A stretch of 64,000 nucleotides of DNA from Numida meleagris. Taxonomy: Eukaryota; Chordata; Aves; Galliformes; Numididae. The DNA is taken from contig NC_034413.1 in the NCBI RefSeq assembly GCF_002078875.1, positions 65,016,252 through 65,080,251 of the forward strand, written 5' to 3'. Shown here one piece after another: positions 23,409 through 33,896 of the stretch (positions within the stretch are counted from its first letter, which is position 1; the number at the start of each line of letters is the position of its first letter). The position numbers were made by a program, and so were the translations under genes. Under the pieces are notes generated by a model that was given only the letters and a program-made list of their open reading frames with translations, did no database searches and was not told the origin of the DNA.

Positions 23409-26400
23409 ACAACACCACACTCACATCAGCAAGTCTACAGGCACAGTGCAGCACAAAAATCCTCATCATTAAGTGGTAAGCAGTCGCCTGAAGTGCCCAG
23501 CTAGTCATTCTACTGTATTTTTATCAGCTATATTAGAGTTTATTCCTTCCTCTTAGTTTTTCCTCTTATGAAAAAAAATAGGGAATTGTAGGGACTTTTT
23601 CATCTTTTGTTGAAATTCAACATTACGTCTCTAGTTATCTCAGTACACTCCTCTTTTTGGATTTCTGGATCATTGGTTTTTAGATAGTTTCCTCAGTACC
23701 TCCAAACTCTATTTTGCAACCCAGCAGATTGTGGCGAGCAAGTCAAGCACTCAGAAACCACATTCTCTGACTTTCTTCCAGGTATCTGCAGTCTTTCCCA
23801 ATTCCTGCATTCCTCAAGTTCTACCATTCTTTCAAAAACTCTTAAAAAACACATGTAAACACTGTAGCCTGTGTTGAGTAGTTCAGAGACTTGGCCCTTT
23901 CGTTTGACTGCCAAAACAGAAAGATAGAGAAGTGAAAACTATCCAAGGAGTATCAGTCACAAAGGTTTTAAATGTTCACCCCACTCCTACACACACTTTC
24001 ACTAATGAGGCAGCTAGACAGAATCAAGCAGTGTCTCATATGGCTTACAAACTTATAGTGGCTTATATCTGATCTTTGTGAATATTCACTGTATGTTCAA
24101 AGCCACTCAGTATATTTTAAAATGAAGCATAAAAAATTAATCTTAAGACACACCTCGAACCTAACTAGATAAATCTTTTCACAACTTAAAAAAAATTCTC
24201 CATCAATAGAAGACTTGAATAACCTGCAACTTCAGCTCTTTGGGCCACCAGTTTCAAAGAACTTTCAAGCAGGGTGAATCCCAAAGGTAAGTTAAAATAT
24301 ATTTTAGGCTGCATATGTGAAATGCCATGAGAATTATCAAAAGTGTACATGTACATTGTATAACTTTGTTCGCATGTACACCAAAAAGCACCTTCTCCTC
24401 TTGCTCCAGAAAGGAAAGAAATCAAATGAGCTAGTAAAAAGTTAAACTCAGCAGGACACGTTTTTATGATAGTTACAGAACTACAAACCCCCAAAGTCAA
24501 ATGGTAATACGTCAGTTCAACTTAACAGAACTTGGCACAGAGCACAGTTTTCTACTGTTCATTCTGAGTACCAGCTCATGAAATGCTACATCTCTTACTT
24601 CCATATGGCTACATTTTAGCAAGATTATGCTGGATAAAATATATTCTTTCGTATCTTAGCATCTCATTGTAAGTATTTAATTGATCATAAATAATGAGTC
24701 AAGCTGTATTCTCTATATCTTTTTCTAGGGTTCTGTTTTCCACTCCACGTTTATATTCTCTCTCAACAAGGCCTAACAGTGCAGGGTCTATCTTTGCCCT
24801 TCAGTGAGAGTCTTTCCACTGATTTTGGCAGATTCTGGATCAATCTCCTACAGTCAAGTTTATAAAATAATAATTTTTATAAATTTGTAACACATAGTTT
24901 ATTGGCAATTTCATTTGGTTCCTGCCAAGGAATTTGGAATATAAATTATTTTCAGGTATATTAGGACACATAGAAATTTATTTAAATCAATAAAAGAGAG
25001 ACCCACAAATAAAGAGGAAAACTATACACATCTCACTCTGGTAAATACAGTAATGTGTTTACAGAAACGCAGAGTTTTGTGCAGGCATTTGGCTTCTACA
25101 CCAAGGCAAAGTACGGCTAGGCACACAGAAGCATGAACAATGCACAGCATGGCACAAGCACCTAAGTAAATTATGACCAAACTGTCCTAGAGTCTTAAAG
25201 CTGGCTTTCCCTGGCACAAATAAAACAAGAACTGTGAAAGAACAGGTGTAGTTCTAGGCACATACAGTACAATAATTATTTAAAAGTTAAGTAAGCAGCC
25301 AGGAAGTCATGTGACATTGTCCCAGCAGAGAGAAAAATTAATTGCATGTGGTCTTTCAAGCAAGAGATTGATTAAACACAACAGGAAACTAGAAATATGC
25401 CTCTCTCAAAAATCTGAGCCAGTAGGAACTGTCTTAAGAGATAAAATCATCTTCACTTGCCTATAAGATGATCATTCTCTTCTCAAATCTAGAAACTGAG
25501 CAATAACCAGACTGCCTACCCAGTGATTAACGTTTCCAGCATATAGTTCTATTCTTTTACTCAGTATCTTACCACATAACCTTAGCTGTCTTCAACTAGA
25601 GGGCATGGCAAGTAATTCATTGACTTAATTTAGCTTTATGTAAAGCAGAGGGATTTTATGAAAGCAAATTTAAAAAGAGCATAAAAAGCCGGAAAATATG
25701 TTTGCCATTTTGCTTGTTCACTTTGTTGGCTTAACCATAGGGATATGCTGATTCTTCTTTTGTACTGGGATTTATTTTTTCTATAAATTGCTTAACAATG
25801 TTCACTGCTCAGCAGAAGGAGATTTCAAAAATATGTTAATTAAATGTTGACAGGAATCTCTGTGGACGCCCACAAAAGCAAGATACTCAGGAAATGTCTG
25901 CTAAGATCTCCAAATTTGTGCAGATAGACTAATTTTGATCTCATATTTCTGTATTTATTTTTATGAATCAATGCCACATCAATTTTCTTTGGCCATTTAT
26001 TTCAAACTATTATGCATGGAATCCTGCCAGAAAGGGATTCACAGCACTGACCAAGCTGTGCACAAGCCCTAATTAATGAATTTAAAAATACTTTTTACTG
26101 TTTTCTTAGTTCATACGAAAGAATTATGAAGACAAGTTGTAGTTGCTTCTGTGTATTTTTTTCACTTCAGTCTACCAGTAATACAAAAGCCCACTTTCAT
26201 TCAGGCATCCTCTTTTTGTGGAACGGACTTCATTAGAAGTGTTTCAGGACAAAAACTATCATGTCCCCCTATATAATATAATGATAGTCCATTCCAGGGG
26301 ATAGTGGAATTATCTTCTAACAAGCCAGATGGGATACTGCTAGCAATGGCAGCACAGAACCAAAACAGGGCAGATAAATGCACTACAGTTTTGCATTTCA

Positions 26401-26474
26401 ATGTACCATAAATACAAGCAGGAGGTAGAAGTTGTCTTTATGCACAATCTGGAACAATTCCTTAGCCACTGTCA

Positions 26475-26514
26475 ACCTGTTCTTCTCAGGTACCACCTGT
26501 TCTTCTCATGTATC
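26475..26514 (+). repeat. Two-copy 20-bp tandem repeat
   Basis: The units acctgttcttctcaggtacc and acctgttcttctcatgtatc are adjacent and agree at 17 of 20 positions. This is a small local duplication with no visible function. Confidence 0.85.
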
Positions 26515-27306
26515 ACCAGTAAAAACGCTACACAATGAAATGACACAGGTTACAGTCTCCACTGTGATCAATACAGAGCTGCCAACTAAAGATTATTTTT
26601 TCCCATAGGATTCTTACAGCAATCATTAAATATGCTTTCTTTTCAAGTAAATACATTTTTTCCATAGAGAAGACATACAAATACTGGTATACTCTTATTT
26701 ACCAAAAGAATAGTAGTTCTGCAATAAAAAGCAGATCTGTGTGTGTGTCTGTGTCTCTCTTTGTACTGCAGCACAAATAAACTATGTCATCCAACTATCA
26801 AATCACTAATTGAAACTCAGTCTTATCAGATGTTATGTAACATCAACTTCTAATAATACCACTAGTAGATGAAGTGATTTACATCCAAAAAGAAGGGGTT
26901 TGACAGATATTCAGTGTTTTTAAAGGAGGTGTATACATAATACAAACATCAGTTTTGAAGGGATACTGGGGGAAGAATAACAAAGTAAGATGCAAAATAA
27001 GAGATTTATAAATCCGTTACAGACTACAAATACAATTCTTTTAACACAGATGCTGCAAGGAAAAAAACCCAAAGCCCTAACAATTCCTATATTGTCCAAA
27101 AAGAAAATGAAAGTCACAAACATAGGGAAGCCTGCTCCAGTCCAGTTTACGTGTTTGAGGCCAAGCAGTAAATGGGCATAAGGAATGAATACTTGCTGCC
27201 ATGACAAAATGTTTTTTCACAAAGCTCTGGAATCTCTAACATCACAGCTTGAAAGCCAAAGCTCTGCAGGCCTATATCAAAGCCAAGAGCAATTAAGTGT
27301 ACTTAC

Positions 27307-27398
27307 ATGTACTCCCTGTGTGCAGAATGTACGGCAGCTGCGTTGCTGTAACGCCACAAAACTATCGCTGATGACAAAACATCCAGGGTAGCATCAAA
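27307..27398 (-). CDS. TMEM163: TMEM163 internal coding exon (92 nt; TM2 with zinc-ligand aspartates)
   Basis: This is the second TMEM163 exon in the window. Read on the minus strand, the acceptor tctctttcag precedes FDATLDVLSSAIVLWRYSN, then AAAVHSAHREY and two bases (AT) of a split codon, then the donor gtaagt. It encodes the second transmembrane helix. The D-x-x-x-D pair at exon residues 2 and 6 corresponds to human D124 and D128, which are reported to be needed for zinc binding and efflux; both are kept. The only change from my recollection of the human sequence is Thr for Ile inside DATLD. The split codon AT|A, completed by the next exon, gives Ile as in human. The exon length (92 nt) is not a multiple of three. 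The overlapping plus-strand open frame is only a shadow. Confidence 0.97.
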
Positions 27399-28512
27399 CT
27401 GAAAGAGATACAGAGTCAATTGTTTTGTGGACCATTAACATACCCACAAATACTAACAACAATGTATTTACCATCCTACTGCACAGGCACAAAGCAGCTT
27501 CAAATAAATCATTTTAATGAAAGTAGGATTTACATTCATTAAATTGATCTTGCCGTGTGTTATTGCACGATGATACACTTCAGAGCTCATTCAGTCAATC
27601 AAGAGATTAAGAACTTTCTACTAGTAATCCATGATCTGTGAAGGAGTTTAAAAAAAACTGACACTGTGGCACCACAAGAGTTAAAATACTATAAAAATGA
27701 TTCATATGCAAAGATTCGAAAAGAAAAGCATTTGAAAATGCCTGTCAAATATTTCTTTTCCCTGAAAATTCATGAATTTTCCTTAGTAGGAGGTTTTGTT
27801 TCTAAGTGAAGAATTGCTAACTTTTTCAAAATCCCATTTTGTCAAGATTTCACATTTTTCTATTTCACTCTTAAAACAGAGAATGTTTGTATTTCCAGTA
27901 AATGAAGACATGATTTTAGGTAACATCTAAAAACTTCAAAAAATATGCTTGTGCCACTGTAAGAACTTTCATACTCTTGTCAAACTTTCTACAGAGTCAA
28001 TCCATCCTTCAAATTTGAAAGTAAGTGCCAAAATGTTTGAAGTCAGGCATTATGTGTGTCATAAGGAAATTTTTGTTCTGCCACTGATCAGGAGAGCCAT
28101 GGCAACTATTAGAGAAGAAAAGCATCATCCCGAAGTCTATTTTAGTTTTACCATAGACTTCCAAGAGGAAGGACATGAAAAGTTCAGAAGGAACTTGAGA
28201 ATTTTGCTCAAGTTCAAAAAGAAAACAAAGTTGATAGATTTTGTAAAAGAAAACCGTATCTGGTGGATAATACCTACCAACAATGAGATATAAATATTAA
28301 CTCCTGCGTAATCCTTAGTAGTCAGAAACCAAAAAATTATAATGAAAATATTTTTACTCTACCTTCCAAAGTTTTACTTCAATAATAATTTTTCTAATCC
28401 ATCATTGAATTTGTACATGTTACCATGAACTTACAAAAAAATAAGTATTTTGTGTTCAGAAAGAGCACGTGAAAAAAACAGTAGAGAATATTGAACTTGT
28501 ATTTCTACTTAC
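27399..28512 (-). other. TMEM163: TMEM163 short intron (1.1 kb)
   Basis: This complete intron lies between the 44-nt exon and the TM2 exon, with donor gtaagt at 28507-28512 and acceptor ttcag at 27399-27403. It contains a perfect 18-bp palindrome at 27764-27781. On the opposite strand, a 114-codon open frame (27949-28293) has no family resemblance that I recognise and is probably chance. No interspersed repeat was recognised. Confidence 0.9.
27764..27781. repeat. Perfect 18-bp palindrome in the short intron
   Basis: GAAAATTCATGAATTTTC is its own reverse complement. It lies within the 1.1-kb TMEM163 intron. It is AT-rich, and palindromes of this size can arise by chance in such DNA. Confidence 0.85.
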
Positions 28513-28556
28513 AGCAAATCCAAACGATGATGCACTGTATCTCATTACGGAGACAG
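28513..28556 (-). CDS. TMEM163: TMEM163 internal coding exon (44 nt; end of TM1 loop to start of TM2)
   Basis: This is a short coding exon of TMEM163, a six-pass CDF-like zinc transporter/zinc-binding protein of synaptic vesicles, lysosomes and plasma membrane. Read on the minus strand, the acceptor ...ctttag is followed by two bases that complete a split codon, then VSVMRYSASSFGFA, then the donor gtaagt. The human protein as I recall it reads VSVMRYSASAFGFA here (about residues 108-122), so one residue differs. The exon begins after one base of a split codon and ends on a codon boundary, which fits the next exon at 27398. At 44 nt, skipping it alone would shift the frame. The exon that should precede it (the first transmembrane helix, containing a WVSWFS-like stretch) was not found up to position 64000. 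Identification rests on the residue match plus the two adjoining exons. Confidence 0.95.
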
Positions 28557-31500
28557 CTAAAGGAAAGAAAACATTATTTAGAATCATTTAAACTTTTTTT
28601 GGCATCCTTTCTTCTTCCCTCAGCTGGAAACTACAAAACTAATTTCAACACATGGGCTTAGTTTCACCCAGCTGCCACCTAGAATGACCTGACCAACACT
28701 TAGAAAAAGGGTACAAGACATAGAGGTCACTCAAGAGACCCTTTTCTTTCTTTCAAAACAGTAGCAGGACAAAGTTAGCCGAGCATTCAGAAACCAGTGT
28801 TTATGAAGTATGTTGTCGTTCAGATGAGGTTCTCAGTAAAAGAACAATTTCAAACTCTCCGAAAAATTCACGTTTTGAAGTGCTTTTTGCTCCACCAAGG
28901 CACAGAAGCCCACCTGACTACCAGCTGACTGACTCAAAATTATGCATGCCCATCCAGACACCTTGTCTGTCATCTGTTTGCCAAAAAGCCTATGTGTAAT
29001 TGAAACCGCCCCAAGGAATGTTTCAAATTCCATTAAATCAGTGATTTCCAAAAGCAGAAGTAGTAATGGAAACATTTTGACCAGCTCCACTTTTCACGGC
29101 ATTCTGCCTCTAAAAATAAAACGACTCTTCAAAAATGGGCTAAAGTTTGGGAGGAAAAGGGCTGTCATTTAGATCATTTGATTCCATGCATGCTAATTCT
29201 ACCATCTCACAGTTTCCAATTCTAGATAGTACTACGCAAACAAAACTACCTTCAACAACACAGAGGAATCTCAATGAAGAAGCACATAAGAGAAAAAGCC
29301 ATCACTTGGATCTGGGACTGCATCAAACTGCAGCTCTTGGAGGCTGACAGTGCTGCTATGGCTATGAGCTACCCCCGAACACCGAGCAGCTGTGGTCTCC
29401 TTGCTGCGTTTTGCAGACTGCAGGTTGAGAGCAGGACTAAGTGAACCTGATTAAAATGCACACAGCACTCCAGTTCCAGTACTAAAGAGGACTATGAATA
29501 AAGCACAGGATTAATTTTACTACTTTTTCCATCAACAGCTTTCAGCTAATTTACTATTAAAAATACATTTTCATAAAAATTAAAATACTTGAGCTAAACA
29601 AAACCAGACTCATCAACAACTGTCAGTCTCAAGCTGACAAAAGCAATAGCTAGTTTTCGGTATTTCATCATTCATTAGAATAGCTTGACAGAACAGAGCT
29701 GCTGTGCTATGACTGTTCTTTTCAGTAATTGCAAGCTACAGCTCTGTGGCACTTATCTGGATAAACAGCAATTAAAATCTTGGAATAGATAACCCTTTGC
29801 TTATTCATCTAAGACCTAGCACTGGCCACAGGCATGCCATGTATCACAAATATTTAGACTTTATCATTTCAAAACACAAAGAAAATTCATCAAGTTCCCT
29901 TCCAGGTTCACTCTTTCTCAGCTGTAGAGTATTCAAACAGTAAGGATGGATTTACATCTCCCTCTCACTACTAAATCAAGACTTCCCACCCTTCATCTCC
30001 TAGGTGAAAAAGAGCCTCTATTTCTTGGTCAGACTTGCCAGGCAAGAGCTATGCTTGACAAGCTGACGTGAGCCTGCTGTGTTCCAGCTGCAAGTTTAAA
30101 CTCTTCATGGCATAAAAATATGTTTCCTATCAGATTTCCATTGCATGCCTCCTTAGAGACATACAGTTTCAAAAACTGCAGAAGTTGCACCACCAAAGCT
30201 GGGCACTCACAGGTACACATAAGCTTGCTCTGTTCTGGGAGTTATTGCCTTCTTATCCTGACATTCATTCAAAGCCACGCTTTCCTCCTATTTCTACTTC
30301 TAGACTGCCTTCAAAGTGGAATTCACTACCCTCTTGCTGGCTAGTGAATAAGGGCGGTAGAAAAGACTTCCCGAGAGCTGGTATCCCTGGCAATCCCTTG
30401 GTAAAAGGCCACAGTGAAAGGCCAAGTGCTTGAGACCACTGGCTGAAGGTGGTCCTTGTGCCTCCAGTATCACTGCCATGCCCCATGACTTATGCATGGC
30501 ATTGCAGGAATGGACTATGGAGCTCTTGCTGAGCCCTTGCCCCACCTATTCCTTTCTCCTCGATGCACATTCTCAGTTATTCTCGCATGAGCCTCTGATG
30601 TTAAAAGAATTTTTTAAAAATTAAAAGATTCCTAATCTCCATATTGAATCAGGATGACAGGAAACAAGCAATTAGGTAAAAGTAGCACAGGTAGTTTAAA
30701 AGTCCTGTGGAGCCACAGTATGCATTTAGCAGCTACACTGACAAGTCAGTGGGAGCCTGCTTTTAGCTATTTTACTGCCTAAATTGGACAGCATTTTATT
30801 ACCTCTACAACAATGCAGATAACCCTAATGCATTTTCCTGACATTTGTAAACAGAATTTGCAAGCGGTCAGAAACTAAAAGTAGAGGCAGCACAGTAAGC
30901 CACAAACCTACCACTGCTTCCACCTGTACCGCAACATCAACTTGTGACGTCTGCCAAGGCACAGGTCAAATTTTCCTACAGTTCCTTCACTCCCTCCAAA
31001 GTAATTCCAAATAAAGAAAAATACTCCCTTTCCCACAAATTCTGTTCTCAGCAAAATAAATTTCCTTTCATTCCTGTTCCTATGTGCCTCAGAAAAATCC
31101 TATGGCCAGGCCCCTAGCAAAATTGCATCAGTGTAACTCTCCAGCTGCCTGGCCTCCTGCCAGCCTTTGCCTAGTTTAACCATCTCAAACGTGTTCCCGG
31201 AGATTCTGCACTCACAAGTACCCTGGTGCTCTCACTTAATCTGTGTAGGGAGAACACCTGGTACCTTTTTGTACAAACAGATTCAGCAAGAAAAAGGACA
31301 GAGAATTAACTCGGCCTCCAGTTCTCCCAGCCAGACATCTTTGCTTTGGGATGAATGGTTCATAAAAGCATCTCCTCTGTCTGTCAGAAAATCTCCTATT
31401 ACCTACTTGGAACGGGGACATTATTTTTAGGAAGTTCTTTGCGGTGGGACATCAATCTAGTACATTCACCTTAATGTTAACCTTTTGACAGACACACCTG

Positions 31501-32800
31501 TATGCCTGCACTTAAAATACTGGGGCTTCCAAACACATGACCTTCTCTTAGCAGAAATCAGGCTGGCAATTTAAACATCACTGAAAATGTCAGGTTTATT
31601 ACTATTGTACTGTGCATATCTTGCAGGTTGAGCAGAGCAGAGCAAGAGGACTAGTAGCTGTACTGCATCAGAACTGAAACTAGAATATAGTCTGTTTTCA
31701 TCTTCCAGTGTCGGTAAAACATCAAAATAAAAAAGTAAATCCACTCCAAACACGGGAAACTAAATGAGAAATACTTTTTTAAAAAGCCACAAAAAAGTTC
31801 CCCCACAACAACCAAAGCAAAGAGCAGTCACGACTTTATTGCAATTAAAACTTGACATAAATTCAGCTAATGCGTGCCAGGACCAGCTGGTACACTGTTA
31901 CCCCAGGTACCTTCTTCCCCCCACACAGAAATTCTACTAGAGTGAAATATATGGAGTTTTATGCACACGCCCACAGCTTCTGCAATCAGCTACAAATAAC
32001 CATGGCACAGCCAGGATCTCGGAGATGACTCCGCCAGACATTTAATATGCATGGGCAGAGCCACTGCCATCCATCAGTGTTATGTACGTGTCATCAGTGG
32101 CAATAATATTTTCCAGGAATATCTTCCATTCCACTCAGTTAATAGAATTTTGTTTGTTTGTTTTAATCTATTGCAATGGTAAAATATTTAGCAAGTATAG
32201 ATTTCCATAACCTTCTTGACTTCAGCAAACTACAATATTGTATATCATTTATTTTCCCCATTTATTAATAAAGAAACAGTACCGTTTCAGGGCTTTGTGA
32301 AAAACTGTTTCATCCAAACAATTATTTTCAATTTGCTGACATCTTAGCAAAAAATAATTATTCTTATTACCTTTGATTCCCAGACTTCTTTTTCTGAAAC
32401 CATTCATTTTTCAAAGTTTCAATTTCATAACTTCTAAATAAATTACTTTTTGTGGTTCTTACGAAGAATTAAACCAATCAGTTCTCCCTTAATCCCCTTT
32501 GTTCACACATTTTCTCATGGTATTTTTCTTGCCACTGCATGACTGCCTTATGGTAAAGGACCAGAAGACTTCCATTTCCAACGTTCAATAGCCACAGTAG
32601 TAGTTTTCAAGCAGGCAGTGTGGATACAGTTTTCCCAAAATGACTATTCAGTATACCATGGTGCTCACCAGTTGCAGCGACCTCAAAGAATAGCAAAGCA
32701 GCCCAGACCTAAAGTTCACCTACTCTCTCGATTCACTTCTGTATAATTTGCTTTCATGTCCCTATTTATTACCAAAAGAGCACCCTGCACCAGGTGAGAT

Positions 32801-33032
32801 CAGGCTGGGTGTTAGGAAAAGGTTCTGACCAGAGTGTGGTGGTGGTGATGGAACAAGCTCCCCAGGGCAGTGGTAACGTCCTCAAGCCAAGAGTTCAAGA
32901 AGTGTTTGGACAGTGCTCTCAGACATAGGGTTTGGATTTTGGGAGGTTCCTGTGTGAAGCCAGGAGTTGGGTTTGATGATTTGATTTTGTGGGTCCTTTC
33001 CAACTCAGGATATTCTGCGATTCTGTGATTCA
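32801..33032 (+). repeat. CR1 LINE 3' fragment with octamer tail
   Basis: The order is gttaggaaaaggttctgacc, then agagtgtggtggtgg, caagctccccagggcagtgg, gttcaagaagtgtttggaca, ggtcctttccaactcaggat and the tail tattctgcgattctgtgatt. This is a typical bird CR1 3' region of about 230 bp, of a different subfamily from the copy at 17397. The open frame on the opposite strand here is only a shadow of the repeat. Confidence 0.92.
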
Positions 33033-33733
33033 TGCTTTCACTGGCACATCCCACAAACGGGCAGACCAGCTCTGGAATTCAGCAGGACTGAACTATGCTC
33101 TCTGGTTTTTAGATCATGAACTGTGAAACAATCCTACTGCAAAAAAACAATGAATTACTTTACAAATGATGAAAAAATTATCCATGTGGAGAGAGCAATC
33201 ACTTTTCTCTACAGTACACATAAAACAATTCCCAAGAGTGTACCTGTAATGTGAAAAGCAAGCAAACACTGAATGACAAAGGGACACAGATGAAGAGTAA
33301 ATCAGTTCCAGATTTCAGAAATAGTAATGTCTCTTTTAACAGCTGCTGAGATTAATTCCATAAACAATAAGCCTTCTCTGACACGCTTTGGTGGATATAG
33401 CACTAAAACATGGTAAATCAAATGCACCAGAGCAGTCAATGGCCCATGTCACTCTTTCTAGCACAACCAGACTAAATTACATAAGGAAAGGGAAAGTACA
33501 CACACACACACAGAAAGCTGGCAACTCCAAAAAGGCAGAGTTACCAGGGTTGCTCAGAAGCACGTGCCATGGGCCCAAGCACCATGCAGAGCAGTCACTG
33601 CAGTGCCCACTCTGGGAGGAAGCAGGAGCCCTCCTGCCTGGCATCCCACTGCTTCACATGCTCCCGTACTTCCTTTCTCACATGCCAACCTTCTGTTTTC
33701 AAACTACATTACCTGAAAATAAATCATGCCGGG

Positions 33734-33734
33734 A

Positions 33735-33765
<31 letters not shown>

Positions 33766-33770
33766 AAAGA
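33734..33770 (+). repeat. A run plus GA microsatellite
   Basis: A stretch of ten A is followed by an uninterrupted GA dinucleotide run (33743-33765) and A/G-rich sequence to about 33778. A short CA run (33498-33512) lies about 230 bp to the left. The purine-only strand could adopt unusual structure. Confidence 0.92.
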
Positions 33771-33872
33771 AAGAGCGCTATTTTAGTTTAGTTGTGGCTT
33801 CACGGGGAGTAGGAACAAGAAGACAGTCCATATGTTTTCTCCAGTTTTCTCAGGCTGAGCTGTGTCAAGACG

Positions 33873-33896
33873 TTAAATGCAAATATTTGCATTTAA
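33873..33896. promoter_or_regulatory. Perfect 24-bp palindrome with two head-to-head POU octamers
   Basis: The centre is ATGCAAATATTTGCAT, i.e. the canonical octamer ATGCAAAT followed directly by its reverse complement. The symmetry extends four more bases (TTAA) on each side. ATGCAAAT is the known binding site of POU-family factors (OCT1, OCT2, BRN). The palindrome is directly seen; that it works as a regulatory element is inference. Confidence 0.5.

Larger units (their letters stand above)
11322..27306 (-). other. TMEM163: TMEM163 intron between the TM2 and TM3 exons (16 kb)
   Basis: This complete intron is bounded by the donor gtaagt at 27301-27306 and the acceptor ctag at 11322-11325. 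It holds three plus-strand CR1 3' fragments (about 16690-16866, 17397-17546, 23271-23408). It also holds an AAAC simple repeat at 16115-16135, A15 at 15073-15087, T13 at 15778-15790, a pair of near-identical 30-mers (21277-21306 and 22149-22178) and a two-copy 20-bp tandem repeat (26475-26514). The stretch 25560-26110 is AT-rich with several homeodomain-like TTAATTAA-type sites and could be a conserved noncoding element, which only alignment could show. Open frames such as 13105-13542 on the minus strand have no recognised homology. Confidence 0.9.

Noticed and set aside
27949..28293. 114-codon open frame on the plus strand within the short TMEM163 intron
   Set aside because: No recognisable homology and Lys/Phe-rich composition as expected from AT-rich intron DNA.
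32812..33054. 80-codon open frame on the minus strand
   Set aside because: It is the antisense of the CR1 3' fragment at 32801-33032, which is not coding.
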